Below, one piece after another: positions 1 through 7,955 of a stretch of 64,000 nucleotides of DNA. Position 1 is the first letter of the stretch. Each line of letters opens with the position of its first letter. The position numbers were made by a program, and so were the translations under genes. The notes beneath the pieces were generated by a model. That model did not search any database, was not told the DNA's origin, and worked only from the letters and a program-made list of their open reading frames with translations. The stretch comes from Acetobacter aceti NBRC 14818 (lineage in GTDB: Bacteria > Pseudomonadota > Alphaproteobacteria > Acetobacterales > Acetobacteraceae). The stretch spans positions 3,371,501 to 3,435,500 of the forward strand of contig NZ_AP023410.1 of NCBI RefSeq assembly GCF_000193495.2, given 5' to 3'.

Positions 1-730
1 GTGCGATACATTCCTTACCTGCGCGGGTATAGGCAATGCCGACAGCGCGTTTGCCTTCAAACAGGATCTTCGTCGCGCGGGCCTGCTGGTGCACCTCAAG
101 ATTTTTTCGATGCATGACTGGACGCAGATAGGCATTCGCCGTGTTCCAGCGCCGACCGTCCTTGACGGTCATGCTCATCTTGTCGAAGCCTTCCTGCTGG
201 TAACCGTTATAATCATGCGTGACCGGATATCCGGCCTGATAACCAGCTTTCAGCCATGCTGAATGGAGTGGATTATCCACCGTGCCATACTGGGTGTGCA
301 ACGGACCTGTCCGACCACGATAGGTGTCATCACCTTCCGTGCAGGACTCGGCTTTTTTGAAATAGGGCAGAACATCGGCATACGACCAGCCGGTTGCGCC
401 TTCCTTCACCCAGTCTTCGAAATCGAACGCATTGCCGCGCACATACACCATGCCGTTGATGGAGGATGAGCCACCAAGCCCCTTGCCGCGCGGCGTGAAC
501 ATGCGCCTGCCACCAAGATAAGGTTCCGGCTCGCTTTCGTAAAACCAGTTGAAGCGCTTGGAGTGCATCGGCATCGCCAGTGCGGTGGGCATCTGCACGA
601 TGATCGACTTGTCGCTGCCGCCGAATTCCAGCAGCAGCACAGTGTCCTTGCCGTCTTCCGTCAGGCGATTGGCCAGCACGCATCCGGCAGACCCGGCCCC
701 GACGACGATATAATCAAATTCCTGTTTCAT
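1..730 (-). CDS. betA: Choline dehydrogenase, N-terminal part (runs off the window)
   Basis: FAD-dependent GMC oxidoreductase that oxidises choline to betaine aldehyde, usually at the inner membrane. About 243 residues are visible, read from an ATG at 730. The FAD-binding Rossmann motif VVGAGSAG lies at residues 8-16 and the GMC signature GKGLGGSSSINGMVYVRG follows near residue 85. An SD-like GGAGAC sits a few bases before the start. The gene lies 11 bases downstream of the betIB stop on the same strand, which is the usual bet operon order. The C-terminal half, with the catalytic His, is outside the window. Family assignment is secure; choline rather than another alcohol as substrate is inferred from betB and the choline-type importer nearby. 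Confidence 0.93.
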   Translation of the reverse strand, partial: MKQEFDYIVVGAGSAGCVLANRLTEDGKDTVLLLEFGGSDKSIIVQMPTALAMPMHSKRFNWFYESEPEPYLGGRRMFTPRGKGLGGSSSINGMVYVRGNAFDFEDWVKEGATGWSYADVLPYFKKAESCTEGDDTYRGRTGPLHTQYGTVDNPLHSAWLKAGYQAGYPVTHDYNGYQQEGFDKMSMTVKDGRRWNTANAYLRPVMHRKNLEVHQQARATKILFEGKRAVGIAYTRAGKECIA

Positions 731-741
731 GGCCTGTCTCC

Positions 742-2838
742 TCAGTAGGGGGATTCGACATTGCCGAGCGCCACATAGACGCTCTTGATCTGTGTGTAAT
801 GGTCCAGTGCTGCCTGACTGTTTTCACGACCCAGCCCGGACTGCTTGTAGCCACCGAACGGCATTTCGATCGGTGTGATGTTGTACTGGTTGATCCAGCA
901 GGTACCCGCTTCCAGCGCCGCGACGACGCGATGGCCACGTGCGAGATCGTTTGTGAACACGCCAGCCGCCAGGCCGAACTCTGTCGCATTGGCGCGGGTA
1001 ACGACTTCATCCTCGTCATGGAAATCGAGAACGGTCATGACTGGGCCGAAGATTTCCTCTCGGGCGATTTTCATGTCATCATTGCAGCCGGTAAAGATGG
1101 TCGGCTGCATAAACGCGCCCTTGCCGAATGCACCTTCTGTAAGGCGATGGCCGCCGGTTAGAAGTTGCGCGCCTTGTGCAATGCCGCTTTCCACGTAGGC
1201 CATGACCTTTTCCAGATGCGGCACGCTGATGAGCGCACCGACATCCGTATCTGCCGCCAGCGGGTCACCGATCTTCATCGCTTCGACGCGCCGCTTCAGT
1301 TCAGCAAGGAAGCGATCCCGGATTCCGGACTGCACGAAAACGCGTGTTCCATTCGAGCAGATTTCGCCACCCGAGTAGAAGTTGCCAAGCAGTGCGGCGG
1401 AGACGGCATTGTCCACGTCGGCATCGTCAAAGATGATGAGCGGAGATTTTCCACCCAGTTCCAGTGTAACATATTTCAGTGTGTTGGACGCCTCACGCAT
1501 CACAGCCTTGCCTGTGGGAACAGAACCCGTGAGGCTGACCTTGCGAATATCGGGATCGGCACACAGGCGTCGACCCACATCACCCGCGCCGTGCAGCACG
1601 TTGAAAACACCATCGGGCAAGCCGGCCTCACGGTAGATCTCGGCCAGGCGCACCGACGTCAGCGGCGTCATCTCGGAGCTTTTGAAGATCATCGCATTGC
1701 CGCAGGCCAGCGCTGGTGCGGATTTCCAGCAGGCGATCTGGATCGGGTAATTCCATGCGCCGATACCGGCTGTCACGCCAAGCGGTTCGCGGCGCGTATA
1801 AGCGAAGGCCTGCTCGCCAAGATCCATCGCCTCGCCATTGATCGCGCAGGCGACAGAGCCAAAATATTCGAGAGCGTCCGCGCCCGAGAGAATGTCCACT
1901 GCCGCCGTCTCAGCGATCGGCTTGCCCGTGTCGAGCGTTTCAATGCGGGCGAGCATGTCATTGTCGCGGCGGAGAAGATCAGCGGCCTTGCGCAGGACAC
2001 GGCCCCGTTCTGTGCCGGTCATCCGTGCCCAGATCTTCTGTCCGCGTTTGGCGCTTTCTACCGCAGCCGCGTGTTCTTGCTCGCCAGCGATTTCCACCTC
2101 CGCGAGCACTTCGTCGGTGGCCGGATTATGTGTCTCGAACCGTGCGCCCTTCGTCGGCATGGAGCGCCCGTTGATCCAGTTGCTGCAGACGTCCTCCCGT
2201 CTGACCTGAAGCGATGGTGCGGGGAGGTTCGTCTGATGCAGGGCGATCTGACTGTTCAGAAAAGCCGTAACCTGCGCACGGGCGGCTGTGCTGTCCGCTT
2301 CTTCCCAGTCCGAAAGCGCTGCCCGAAGCCATGTGCCGTCAATCAGCGCAGCGATCGAGGTGGCGAGAGAATGTACGTCCCGGCCAGGCAAAAGCGTTTT
2401 CAGATCGTGCGAAAGATTGGACAGAATCCGCTTCTGATAGATTCTCTGGATACGTTTGAGCGTCGGTACATAAGGGACCTGCCCCCAGAAAGACAGCCAT
2501 GTCGCGCCTTCTTCCTGCTGAAACTGGTCCCGGGCCAACAGGGAATCAATGACGGCCTGCAGGCGCTCGCGTGGAGTGCGGGCAGTCAGAAAGCGGTTCA
2601 GGATCTCATGGCGTAGCGATTCGGACTGATACCAGAAGGCTGTGCCAAGCAGGGTATCCTTGTCGCCGAAATAATGAACCAGCAGGCTGGGAGAGACATC
2701 AGCGCGCTCGGCGATCCGGGCGAGCGTCGTTCCGACATACCCGTTGTCGGCGAGAACAGAGAGTGTTGCGGCAACAAAATTGCGGCGACGCTCATCATCC
2801 AGTCGTGCCATGGCGGAAGGAGCGGGGGGCTGCATCAT
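742..2838 (-). CDS. betIB: BetI-BetB fusion: TetR-type choline repressor joined to betaine aldehyde dehydrogenase
   Basis: One uninterrupted 698-residue reading frame. Residues 1 to about 200 match BetI from end to end: a TetR helix-turn-helix around residues 35-58 and the C-terminal LIDGTWLRAALS segment near 165-176. Residues from about 216 onward match full-length BetB: the LELGGKSP glutamate (E460), catalytic Cys in GGEICSNGTR (C494), and the C-terminal PFGGYKQSGLGREN. BetI is normally about 195 residues and BetB about 490, so both seem complete, joined by a linker of roughly 15 residues. In Escherichia coli betI and betB are separate adjacent genes. An internal ATG at 2160 (Met227) falls inside the dehydrogenase N-terminus and could give a free, slightly short BetB. 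The fusion would place a DNA-binding choline sensor on the enzyme that makes glycine betaine. An assembly error that removed a stop cannot be excluded. Confidence 0.9.
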   Translation of the reverse strand: MMQPPAPSAMARLDDERRRNFVAATLSVLADNGYVGTTLARIAERADVSPSLLVHYFGDKDTLLGTAFWYQSESLRHEILNRFLTARTPRERLQAVIDSLLARDQFQQEEGATWLSFWGQVPYVPTLKRIQRIYQKRILSNLSHDLKTLLPGRDVHSLATSIAALIDGTWLRAALSDWEEADSTAARAQVTAFLNSQIALHQTNLPAPSLQVRREDVCSNWINGRSMPTKGARFETHNPATDEVLAEVEIAGEQEHAAAVESAKRGQKIWARMTGTERGRVLRKAADLLRRDNDMLARIETLDTGKPIAETAAVDILSGADALEYFGSVACAINGEAMDLGEQAFAYTRREPLGVTAGIGAWNYPIQIACWKSAPALACGNAMIFKSSEMTPLTSVRLAEIYREAGLPDGVFNVLHGAGDVGRRLCADPDIRKVSLTGSVPTGKAVMREASNTLKYVTLELGGKSPLIIFDDADVDNAVSAALLGNFYSGGEICSNGTRVFVQSGIRDRFLAELKRRVEAMKIGDPLAADTDVGALISVPHLEKVMAYVESGIAQGAQLLTGGHRLTEGAFGKGAFMQPTIFTGCNDDMKIAREEIFGPVMTVLDFHDEDEVVTRANATEFGLAAGVFTNDLARGHRVVAALEAGTCWINQYNITPIEMPFGGYKQSGLGRENSQAALDHYTQIKSVYVALGNVESPY

Positions 2839-2853
2839 GGAATCCGAATGCCT

Positions 2854-2869
2854 TTGAATGATCGTTCAA
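2854..2869. promoter_or_regulatory. Candidate BetI operator, TTGA-N8-TCAA
   Basis: TTGAATGATCGTTCAA is a 16-base near-perfect palindrome 15 bases before the betIB start codon. BetI proteins bind inverted repeats of the TTGAA...TTCAA type in bet promoters. The position fits autoregulation; the assignment is by pattern only. Confidence 0.5.
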
Positions 2870-2997
2870 TACTGTCTTTATGTCGAAACGAAAAAATAAT
2901 GTCCACAGGAAATCAGTGAATGGAAAGATGAATTTAATCGCTAATTTTCTGGCGTTTTTGTTCAAAAAAGAGCTGTTTTTACGACGGTGGGTCGTCT

Positions 2998-3013
2998 TTG
3001 ATCATTGATTCAA
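2998..3013. promoter_or_regulatory. Second TTGA-N8-TCAA inverted repeat in the betIB/choW gap
   Basis: TTGATCATTGATTCAA has the same half-site spacing as the element at 2854 but a poorer centre. It lies 344 bases before the permease start and could allow control of the divergent transporter. It is a candidate only. Confidence 0.3.
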
Positions 3014-3341
3014 TGGGGCGAATGGCAGGCTAATCGAAAAGGATGACGGAAGGCGACTTTATCCAATGCGACGTCGGAATAAATCAATACCTTTCTGTTT
3101 CTTGAACGCAATGATGGGGCTGTGAATAAACTGTAGTCAGCCTGAACGGTTTCAGATCAGGCGGCATAGGATGTGTTCTCTGACGTGATACACGAAAGAA
3201 CTTTATATCCCTCGCCTTTCGGTTACGATGTCGAACTGAAGAAAGGGTGGGTCCATATGACACGGCTCACGGGAATGCCAGCTCGCGGCTTTCCGCCTGC
3301 CCTGGCCAGACCTGAAATCTCCAGACTGTGAAGCGAGATCA
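3014..3341. other. Remainder of the betIB/choW divergent intergenic region
   Basis: This AT-leaning stretch should carry the promoter of the transporter operon. No convincing -35/-10 pair was found by eye. It ends with a possible 24-codon upstream reading frame (separate entry). Confidence 0.5.
3257..3331 (+). CDS. Possible short upstream ORF (24 codons) before the permease
   Basis: An ATG at 3257 with AAAGGGTGGG about 7 bases upstream opens a 24-residue frame that starts MTRLTGMPARG and stops 10 bases before the permease ATG. It matches no protein I know. It could be a leader peptide coupling translation into the permease gene, or chance. Confidence 0.25.
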   Translation: MTRLTGMPARGFPPALARPEISRL

Positions 3342-4187
3342 ATGAACGGGCTCGAAGACTGGATTACATCGCATAAAATACCTGTCGGTGAAGTGGCATC
3401 GAATGCCGTTGACTGGATAAGGGATCATTGTCAGGGTGGTTTCGACGTCATCAGTGAGGCGATCGGTTCCTGTGCCGATGGTTTCACCAATCTGCTGACG
3501 TCTGTCCCGCCTGTCCTGTTTGTGGCAGCTCTGACAATCGGCGTGTGGTTCTGGAAACGTGCCATCGGCACCTGCGTGCTGGTTGCGCTCGGTCTGCTGT
3601 TCATCATCAATCAGGGATACTGGCAGGAAACGATGGCGACCCTGTCGCTCATCTTTTTTGCGACGTTCACATGCATGCTGATTGGCGTGCCGATCGGGAT
3701 CGCCTCCGCGCATCGACCATGGCTGGCGCGCATCCTGCACCCGGTTCTGGATCTCATGCAGACCCTGCCGACCTTTGTTTATCTGATCCCGACCCTGATC
3801 CTGTTTGGTCTGGGCACCGTGCCCGGCACGATTTCCACGGTTGTCTTTGCTATCCCGGCACCCATCCGCATGACGCAACTCGGGATTTTGTCTGTTCCCA
3901 AGGCTTTGCTTGAGGCGGGCGATGCTTTTGGTGCCACGCCAAGACAACGTTTATGGAAGGTTGAGGTGCCGGCAGCGCTTCCCATGATCCGCGAGGGACT
4001 GAGCCAATGCATCATGCTCAGCCTTTCCATGGTGGTGATTGCCGCCCTGGTGGGTGCCGGTGGACTGGGTGTGCCGGTCGTGCGGGCCCTGAATACGGTC
4101 CAGATCGACACCGGGTTTGAATCCGGTCTGGCGATTGTTCTGGTCGCCATCATTCTGGACCGGCTCTGCCGCAAGAAAACGCACTGA
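3342..4187 (+). CDS. choW: Choline/glycine-betaine ABC transporter permease (ProW/ChoW type)
   Basis: Inner-membrane permease of the quaternary-amine (QAT/ProU) importer family, 281 residues, usual size. After an amphipathic N-terminal stretch of about 40 residues there are several hydrophobic segments. The permease EAA loop is visible as EAGDAFGATPRQRLWKVEVP near residues 190-209, followed by ALPMIREGLSQ. First gene of a three-gene set (permease, ATPase, binding protein); 13 bases separate it from the ATPase start. Divergent from betIB, which argues for choline as substrate and shared control. Glycine betaine or carnitine remain possible ligands. Confidence 0.88.
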   Translation: MNGLEDWITSHKIPVGEVASNAVDWIRDHCQGGFDVISEAIGSCADGFTNLLTSVPPVLFVAALTIGVWFWKRAIGTCVLVALGLLFIINQGYWQETMATLSLIFFATFTCMLIGVPIGIASAHRPWLARILHPVLDLMQTLPTFVYLIPTLILFGLGTVPGTISTVVFAIPAPIRMTQLGILSVPKALLEAGDAFGATPRQRLWKVEVPAALPMIREGLSQCIMLSLSMVVIAALVGAGGLGVPVVRALNTVQIDTGFESGLAIVLVAIILDRLCRKKTH

Positions 4188-4200
4188 GGAGACGATCAGG

Positions 4201-5439
4201 ATGGAAGCCGTGCGGACAGAACCACAAGCTAAAACAGCTGCTCTTTCCTTCAAGAATGTCGATATTCTTTTTCATCGAAACAATTCGGCAAGTGCGATTT
4301 CCCAAGCTGTCAAACGTCTCGATGAGGGTGGTACACGGGAGCAGATCGCTGCTGAACTGGGGGTAACTGTCGGTGTGGCAAACGCCAATCTTGAGATCCG
4401 TCGCGGCGAGATCAGTGTGCTGATGGGACTGTCCGGTTCCGGTAAATCGACATTGCTGCGGGCTGCCAACCGCCTCAACAAGGTGACACGGGGCAGTGTC
4501 GAGATCGGGAATGGCACGGCCTTTGTCGATATTGCCAGCTGTGATGATGAAACATTGCGCGATATGCGGCGTACCCGTGTCACCATGGTCTTCCAGCAGT
4601 TTGGTCTGCTGCCGTGGAGAACTGTGCGGGAGAATGTCTCGTTTGGTCTGGAGCTTCGCGGGTTCACTCCCAATGCGCGCCGTAAAATCGCCGAGGAAAA
4701 ACTGGAGCTGGTTGGCCTGACACGCTGGGCCAATTCCTATGTTTCGGAACTCTCGGGCGGTATGCAGCAGCGTGTGGGTCTGGCACGGGCTTTTGCAACG
4801 GATGCTGACATTCTCCTGATGGATGAGCCTTTTTCGGCGCTTGATCCGTTGATCCGTCGCAAGCTTCAGGACGAGCTTCTGGATCTTCAGACACGGCTCA
4901 AGAAAACCATTGTATTCGTAAGCCACGATATTGATGAGGCTCTCCGGATTGGCAGCAATATCGCCATCATGCGGGAAGGCCGGATCATTCAGGCGGGACC
5001 TCCACAGGAAATCATTTCCTCGCCCGTCGATGATTATGTCCGTGATTTTGTAAGACACATGAATCCGCTGCCATTACTGAATGCAGCAAGTGTCATGCGT
5101 CTTCTGGAAGTTTGTCCCCGGTGGGATGAGAACACCATTCAGCTTGATGCAACCGGTTATTATGGCTTCAATCCCGTGACGGCTACCGTGACGGACAGGA
5201 CGGGGACAGAAGTTGCCCTGCAATATCACGACACTGACGATATTTCAGAACTGCAGGTGATTTCAGGGTGTGTTTATTGTGTGCCGGTTACGGCTTCACT
5301 CAACACAGTCGCGCTTCTGCGCCAGAAAAGCGGGATGCCCGTTCTGATTTCTGATGGCAGTCAGATTATCGGATTATGTGATGACGCTGACATGATCGGC
5401 GCGATTACGGGAGTTGCCCGCGCATCGAAAGTCAATTGA
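4201..5439 (+). CDS. choV: Choline/glycine-betaine ABC transporter ATP-binding protein (ProV/ChoV type)
   Basis: ATPase of the importer, 412 residues. Walker A GLSGSGKST is at 76-84, the Q-loop is in VFQQFGLLPWRTV, the ABC signature is LSGGMQQ, Walker B is ILLMDEP, and the switch His is in VFVSHDIDEAL. The first 60 residues are the extra N-terminal region typical of ProV. The last 120 residues form a CBS-like C-terminal region, which in the OpuA branch of the family senses ionic strength. The ATG at 4201 is chosen because it follows GAGGAGACG; the frame stays open further upstream, but into the permease gene. Confidence 0.9.
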   Translation: MEAVRTEPQAKTAALSFKNVDILFHRNNSASAISQAVKRLDEGGTREQIAAELGVTVGVANANLEIRRGEISVLMGLSGSGKSTLLRAANRLNKVTRGSVEIGNGTAFVDIASCDDETLRDMRRTRVTMVFQQFGLLPWRTVRENVSFGLELRGFTPNARRKIAEEKLELVGLTRWANSYVSELSGGMQQRVGLARAFATDADILLMDEPFSALDPLIRRKLQDELLDLQTRLKKTIVFVSHDIDEALRIGSNIAIMREGRIIQAGPPQEIISSPVDDYVRDFVRHMNPLPLLNAASVMRLLEVCPRWDENTIQLDATGYYGFNPVTATVTDRTGTEVALQYHDTDDISELQVISGCVYCVPVTASLNTVALLRQKSGMPVLISDGSQIIGLCDDADMIGAITGVARASKVN

Positions 5440-5604
5440 TCGTGTTTTGATCATGGATAATGCAAGTTCTGATAGGGGAGAGAAAGCTTGCGGCGCGGAA
5501 GTCGCGCCATAGTCATGCAGGATTTAATTGTTTCTGTTGCGGAATGTATTGAGGTGCGCCCATACTTCGGCAACGGGCAGACAGGAAAAGGACGTGTCAC
5601 TGGT

Positions 5605-6540
5605 ATGAAGAAGAAACTTCTCGCTTCCATGGTTTTTCTTGGCGTCGGGCTGCGCATTCTGCCAGCTCAGGCTGCCGAACCAGAAGCCTGTCAGATGGTG
5701 CGTATCGGAGATGCAGGATGGTCGGATAGCGCTGTTATTAATGGGGTTGCAACAAATCTCCTTACAGGACTGGGTTATAAAAATAAGATAACTATGGTGA
5801 CACTTGCTGTTGCTTACCTTTCACTTGAAAATCATCAGCTTGATGTGTTTTTAAGTGACTGGGAGCCTTCGGGAGCTTCTTTTATTGATCCTTATTTAAA
5901 AAGAGGGAAGGTTGAACGAATTAATAAAAATCTTGTCGATGCACATTATAGCCTTGCTGTCCCAGATTATGTCGGTAAAGAAGGTCTGAAAAAATTTGAA
6001 GATATTGCAGGTTGGGCAGAAAAATTAAACAATACTATTTATGGAATTGAATCAGGTAATGATGGTAACAAGATAATTCTTAATATAATTAAGAACGATG
6101 ATTTTGGTCTGGGGAAATTTCATCTTAATGAAAGCAGTGAGCAGGGTATGTTGTCGCAAGTTGGGCGTGCTATTTCTGCTCATAAACCTATAGTGTTTCT
6201 TGCGTGGGAGCCGCATCCCATGAACATGAATTTTCATCTTACTTATTTGACGGGTGCCGAGAAACAGTTTGGTGCATCAGCTGAGGTCGATACGGTTGTC
6301 AGTAGTGGTTATGTGGAAAAGTGCCCTAATATTGGACATATGCTAAAACAATTAACTTTGTCGGTCCCATCTGAAAGTGAGATGATGAAAACTGTTTCTG
6401 ACAGCCATACAAAACCAGAAAATGTAACAAAAGACTGGATGAAGACGCATCCTGATGCTGTAGCGAAGTGGCTGGAAGGCGTTACTACAGTGGACGGCAA
6501 GCCGGGTCTGCCAGCGGTTCAGGCATATCTCGGACAGTGA
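5605..6540 (+). CDS. choX: Choline/betaine-type periplasmic substrate-binding protein (ChoX/ProX family)
   Basis: A 311-residue OpuAC-family binding protein. The start at 5605 gives a Sec signal peptide, KKKLLASMVFLGVG then AQA-AEPEA. Family features include IGDAGWSDSAVING, the DVFLSDWEPSG loop near residue 95, and HPMNMNF, all aromatic- or acidic-rich segments of the kind that hold quaternary amines. Third gene of the importer, 165 bases after choV. The centre of the gene is strikingly AT-rich: bases 6001-6060 contain only 18 G or C, whereas choV and betIB are GC-rich. This suggests a different history from its neighbours. Confidence 0.87.
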   Translation: MKKKLLASMVFLGVGLRILPAQAAEPEACQMVRIGDAGWSDSAVINGVATNLLTGLGYKNKITMVTLAVAYLSLENHQLDVFLSDWEPSGASFIDPYLKRGKVERINKNLVDAHYSLAVPDYVGKEGLKKFEDIAGWAEKLNNTIYGIESGNDGNKIILNIIKNDDFGLGKFHLNESSEQGMLSQVGRAISAHKPIVFLAWEPHPMNMNFHLTYLTGAEKQFGASAEVDTVVSSGYVEKCPNIGHMLKQLTLSVPSESEMMKTVSDSHTKPENVTKDWMKTHPDAVAKWLEGVTTVDGKPGLPAVQAYLGQ

Positions 6541-6552
6541 GGAGTCAGTGCG

Positions 6553-6583
6553 GAAGCCGGGGCGTATATTATGCTCCGGCTTC
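6553..6583 (+). terminator. Hairpin between choX and the Zur-like gene
   Basis: GAAGCCGG and CCGGCTTC arms enclose a 15-base loop in the gap between two converging genes. No strong T-run follows, so it may serve either strand weakly. Confidence 0.5.
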
Positions 6584-6623
6584 ACTGTCAGTCTTGAACG
6601 CGGACTGATTTTACCTCGTCATA

Positions 6624-7130
6624 TTATGCGAGAGCCGCGCATTTCGCGCACAGGCCTTCAACTTCGACGGTTGTATGCTGAAGCCGGAACCCGGATTTTT
6701 GGGACGCAGCGACAATCGAGGCCAGAATCGTGGAATCTTCAAGTTCGGTGACGCTGGAGCAGTTGCGGCAGATCAGGAACTGGCTGGCGTGGACACAATC
6801 GGCGTCGTGCTCGTGACAGGGCGCACGACCGAGTGTGTGCGTGCAGGGCATGAAGGCTGACAGTCGTTCGATCTTGTGGATCAGTCCGAACTCCATGAGG
6901 AATTCGAGCGTCCGATAGACCGTTGGCGGAGCGGCGTTGCCCTGAATGGCCTGCAGGCGTTGCAGAAGGTCATACGCGCCCAGCGGAGCATTGGCCTCAA
7001 GCATCAGACCGAGAATCTGACGTCGCAGGGCGGTCAGCCGGACATGCCGTTGGGCGCACAACTCGTCCGCACGGGCAAGAAGCGCCTCGACGGAAGCAGA
7101 AAACAGGTGAGGGGCGGCGTCAGTCGTCAT
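6624..7130 (-). CDS. zur: Fur-family transcriptional repressor, Zur-like
   Basis: A 168-residue Fur-family regulator with an N-terminal winged helix (LTALRRQILGLMLEA ... PPTVYRTLEFLMEFGLIHKIE). The C-terminal zinc-binding part carries two structural pairs, C121-x2-C124 and C161-x2-C164, plus a Cys/His-rich segment, CHEHDADCVH, at 105-114. The C-terminal ECxxC-like layout and H/C-rich loop fit Zur better than iron-sensing Fur. No znuABC genes are in view. It lies 57 bases downstream of the DUF4130 gene on the same strand, so it may be co-transcribed with it. Confidence 0.75.
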   Translation of the reverse strand: MTTDAAPHLFSASVEALLARADELCAQRHVRLTALRRQILGLMLEANAPLGAYDLLQRLQAIQGNAAPPTVYRTLEFLMEFGLIHKIERLSAFMPCTHTLGRAPCHEHDADCVHASQFLICRNCSSVTELEDSTILASIVAASQKSGFRLQHTTVEVEGLCAKCAALA

Positions 7131-7187
7131 TGTGGGCGGAATGGTAGGCCAGAACGGGTCGATTGCCCAGCCATCCTGAACGCAGCT

Positions 7188-7955
7188 TCACCATGTCTGG
7201 CGGGCGGCTTGAGCGAGCATCTCGGGGATCAACTCAGTTTCCGGGAGGTTTTTCCAGTATTTGGGAGACATTTCCGATCGCATCGCCTTCACTTTGACGC
7301 GGGCGGGATTGAAGATGGAGCGGTAATAGGTCTTCCATAAGGCCTCCGCCTCGTCTTCAAAGATCGTCCGTGTGCAGGCTTCTCTTGTAACGACGCAGGT
7401 TTCTCCATCCCAGCCGATAGACCCTTTTGGTGTGAGAACCATCCAGTTCATGTCGGAGAACCGGCGTGCGAAGAAAGGCGCTGCCTTCTCAAGAATGTGG
7501 TGTTCCGGTTCAAACCACGCGACAAAATGACGCATGTTGCTGCCTTGGGGCGTTTTCTCCCTGAAACGCACAAAGGCTTTCATCTTATGCACTTCACGAC
7601 CGATCTGATGGGCCATTCTGTTGGCCATGACGACATCGGGGTCGGTGCCTGTCTTCAAAAGAGCGCGTTCTCTCCTGCTTCGCCAGAGAATGCGGTAGGC
7701 GAGGGAGAATCTTTCAGGACTGGCGTGACAAAGAAGGGTTTCGAGAAACCGCAGGCAGTCCTTGCTGATTGTCTGTGACGTGGCTGTCTTGGTTTCTGGC
7801 GGCGGCTCAGGCTGTGAAAACAGATCATCTTGTTCGGACGTGCTGCGCCAGATGATATGTTCAGGTGCGATCCCTGCGGCCAGAAGCGGGCGGACATGAA
7901 GCCGCCACAGGGAAAAGGGAGCCGCGTCCGGCAGTGAAACGAGATGCTCTTTCAT
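7188..7955 (-). CDS. DUF4130 protein, partner of the radical SAM DNA-modification/repair protein
   Basis: A 255-residue protein of the TIGR03915/DUF4130 group, annotated elsewhere as a probable DNA metabolism protein. Family landmarks are HKMKAFVRFRE near the middle and the C-terminal YYRSIFNPARVKVKAMRSEM...YWKNLPE. It is the stand-alone form, without a fused uracil-DNA glycosylase domain. Its ATG overlaps the stop of the upstream radical SAM gene by 4 bases (ATGA), so the two are translationally coupled. Biochemical role unknown; pairing with the radical SAM gene and the upstream LexA-type box point to DNA repair. Confidence 0.85.
   Translation of the reverse strand: MKEHLVSLPDAAPFSLWRLHVRPLLAAGIAPEHIIWRSTSEQDDLFSQPEPPPETKTATSQTISKDCLRFLETLLCHASPERFSLAYRILWRSRRERALLKTGTDPDVVMANRMAHQIGREVHKMKAFVRFREKTPQGSNMRHFVAWFEPEHHILEKAAPFFARRFSDMNWMVLTPKGSIGWDGETCVVTREACTRTIFEDEAEALWKTYYRSIFNPARVKVKAMRSEMSPKYWKNLPETELIPEMLAQAARQTW

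Noticed and set aside
1165..2616. 483-codon open frame opposite betIB
   Set aside because: It lies fully antisense to a gene with clear BetI and BetB motifs, is Cys/His/Arg-rich and resembles no protein.
2998..3013. FNR box in the betIB/choW gap
   Set aside because: TTGAT is present but the second half-site is GATTCAA with wrong spacing; it fits the TTGA-N8-TCAA pattern better.
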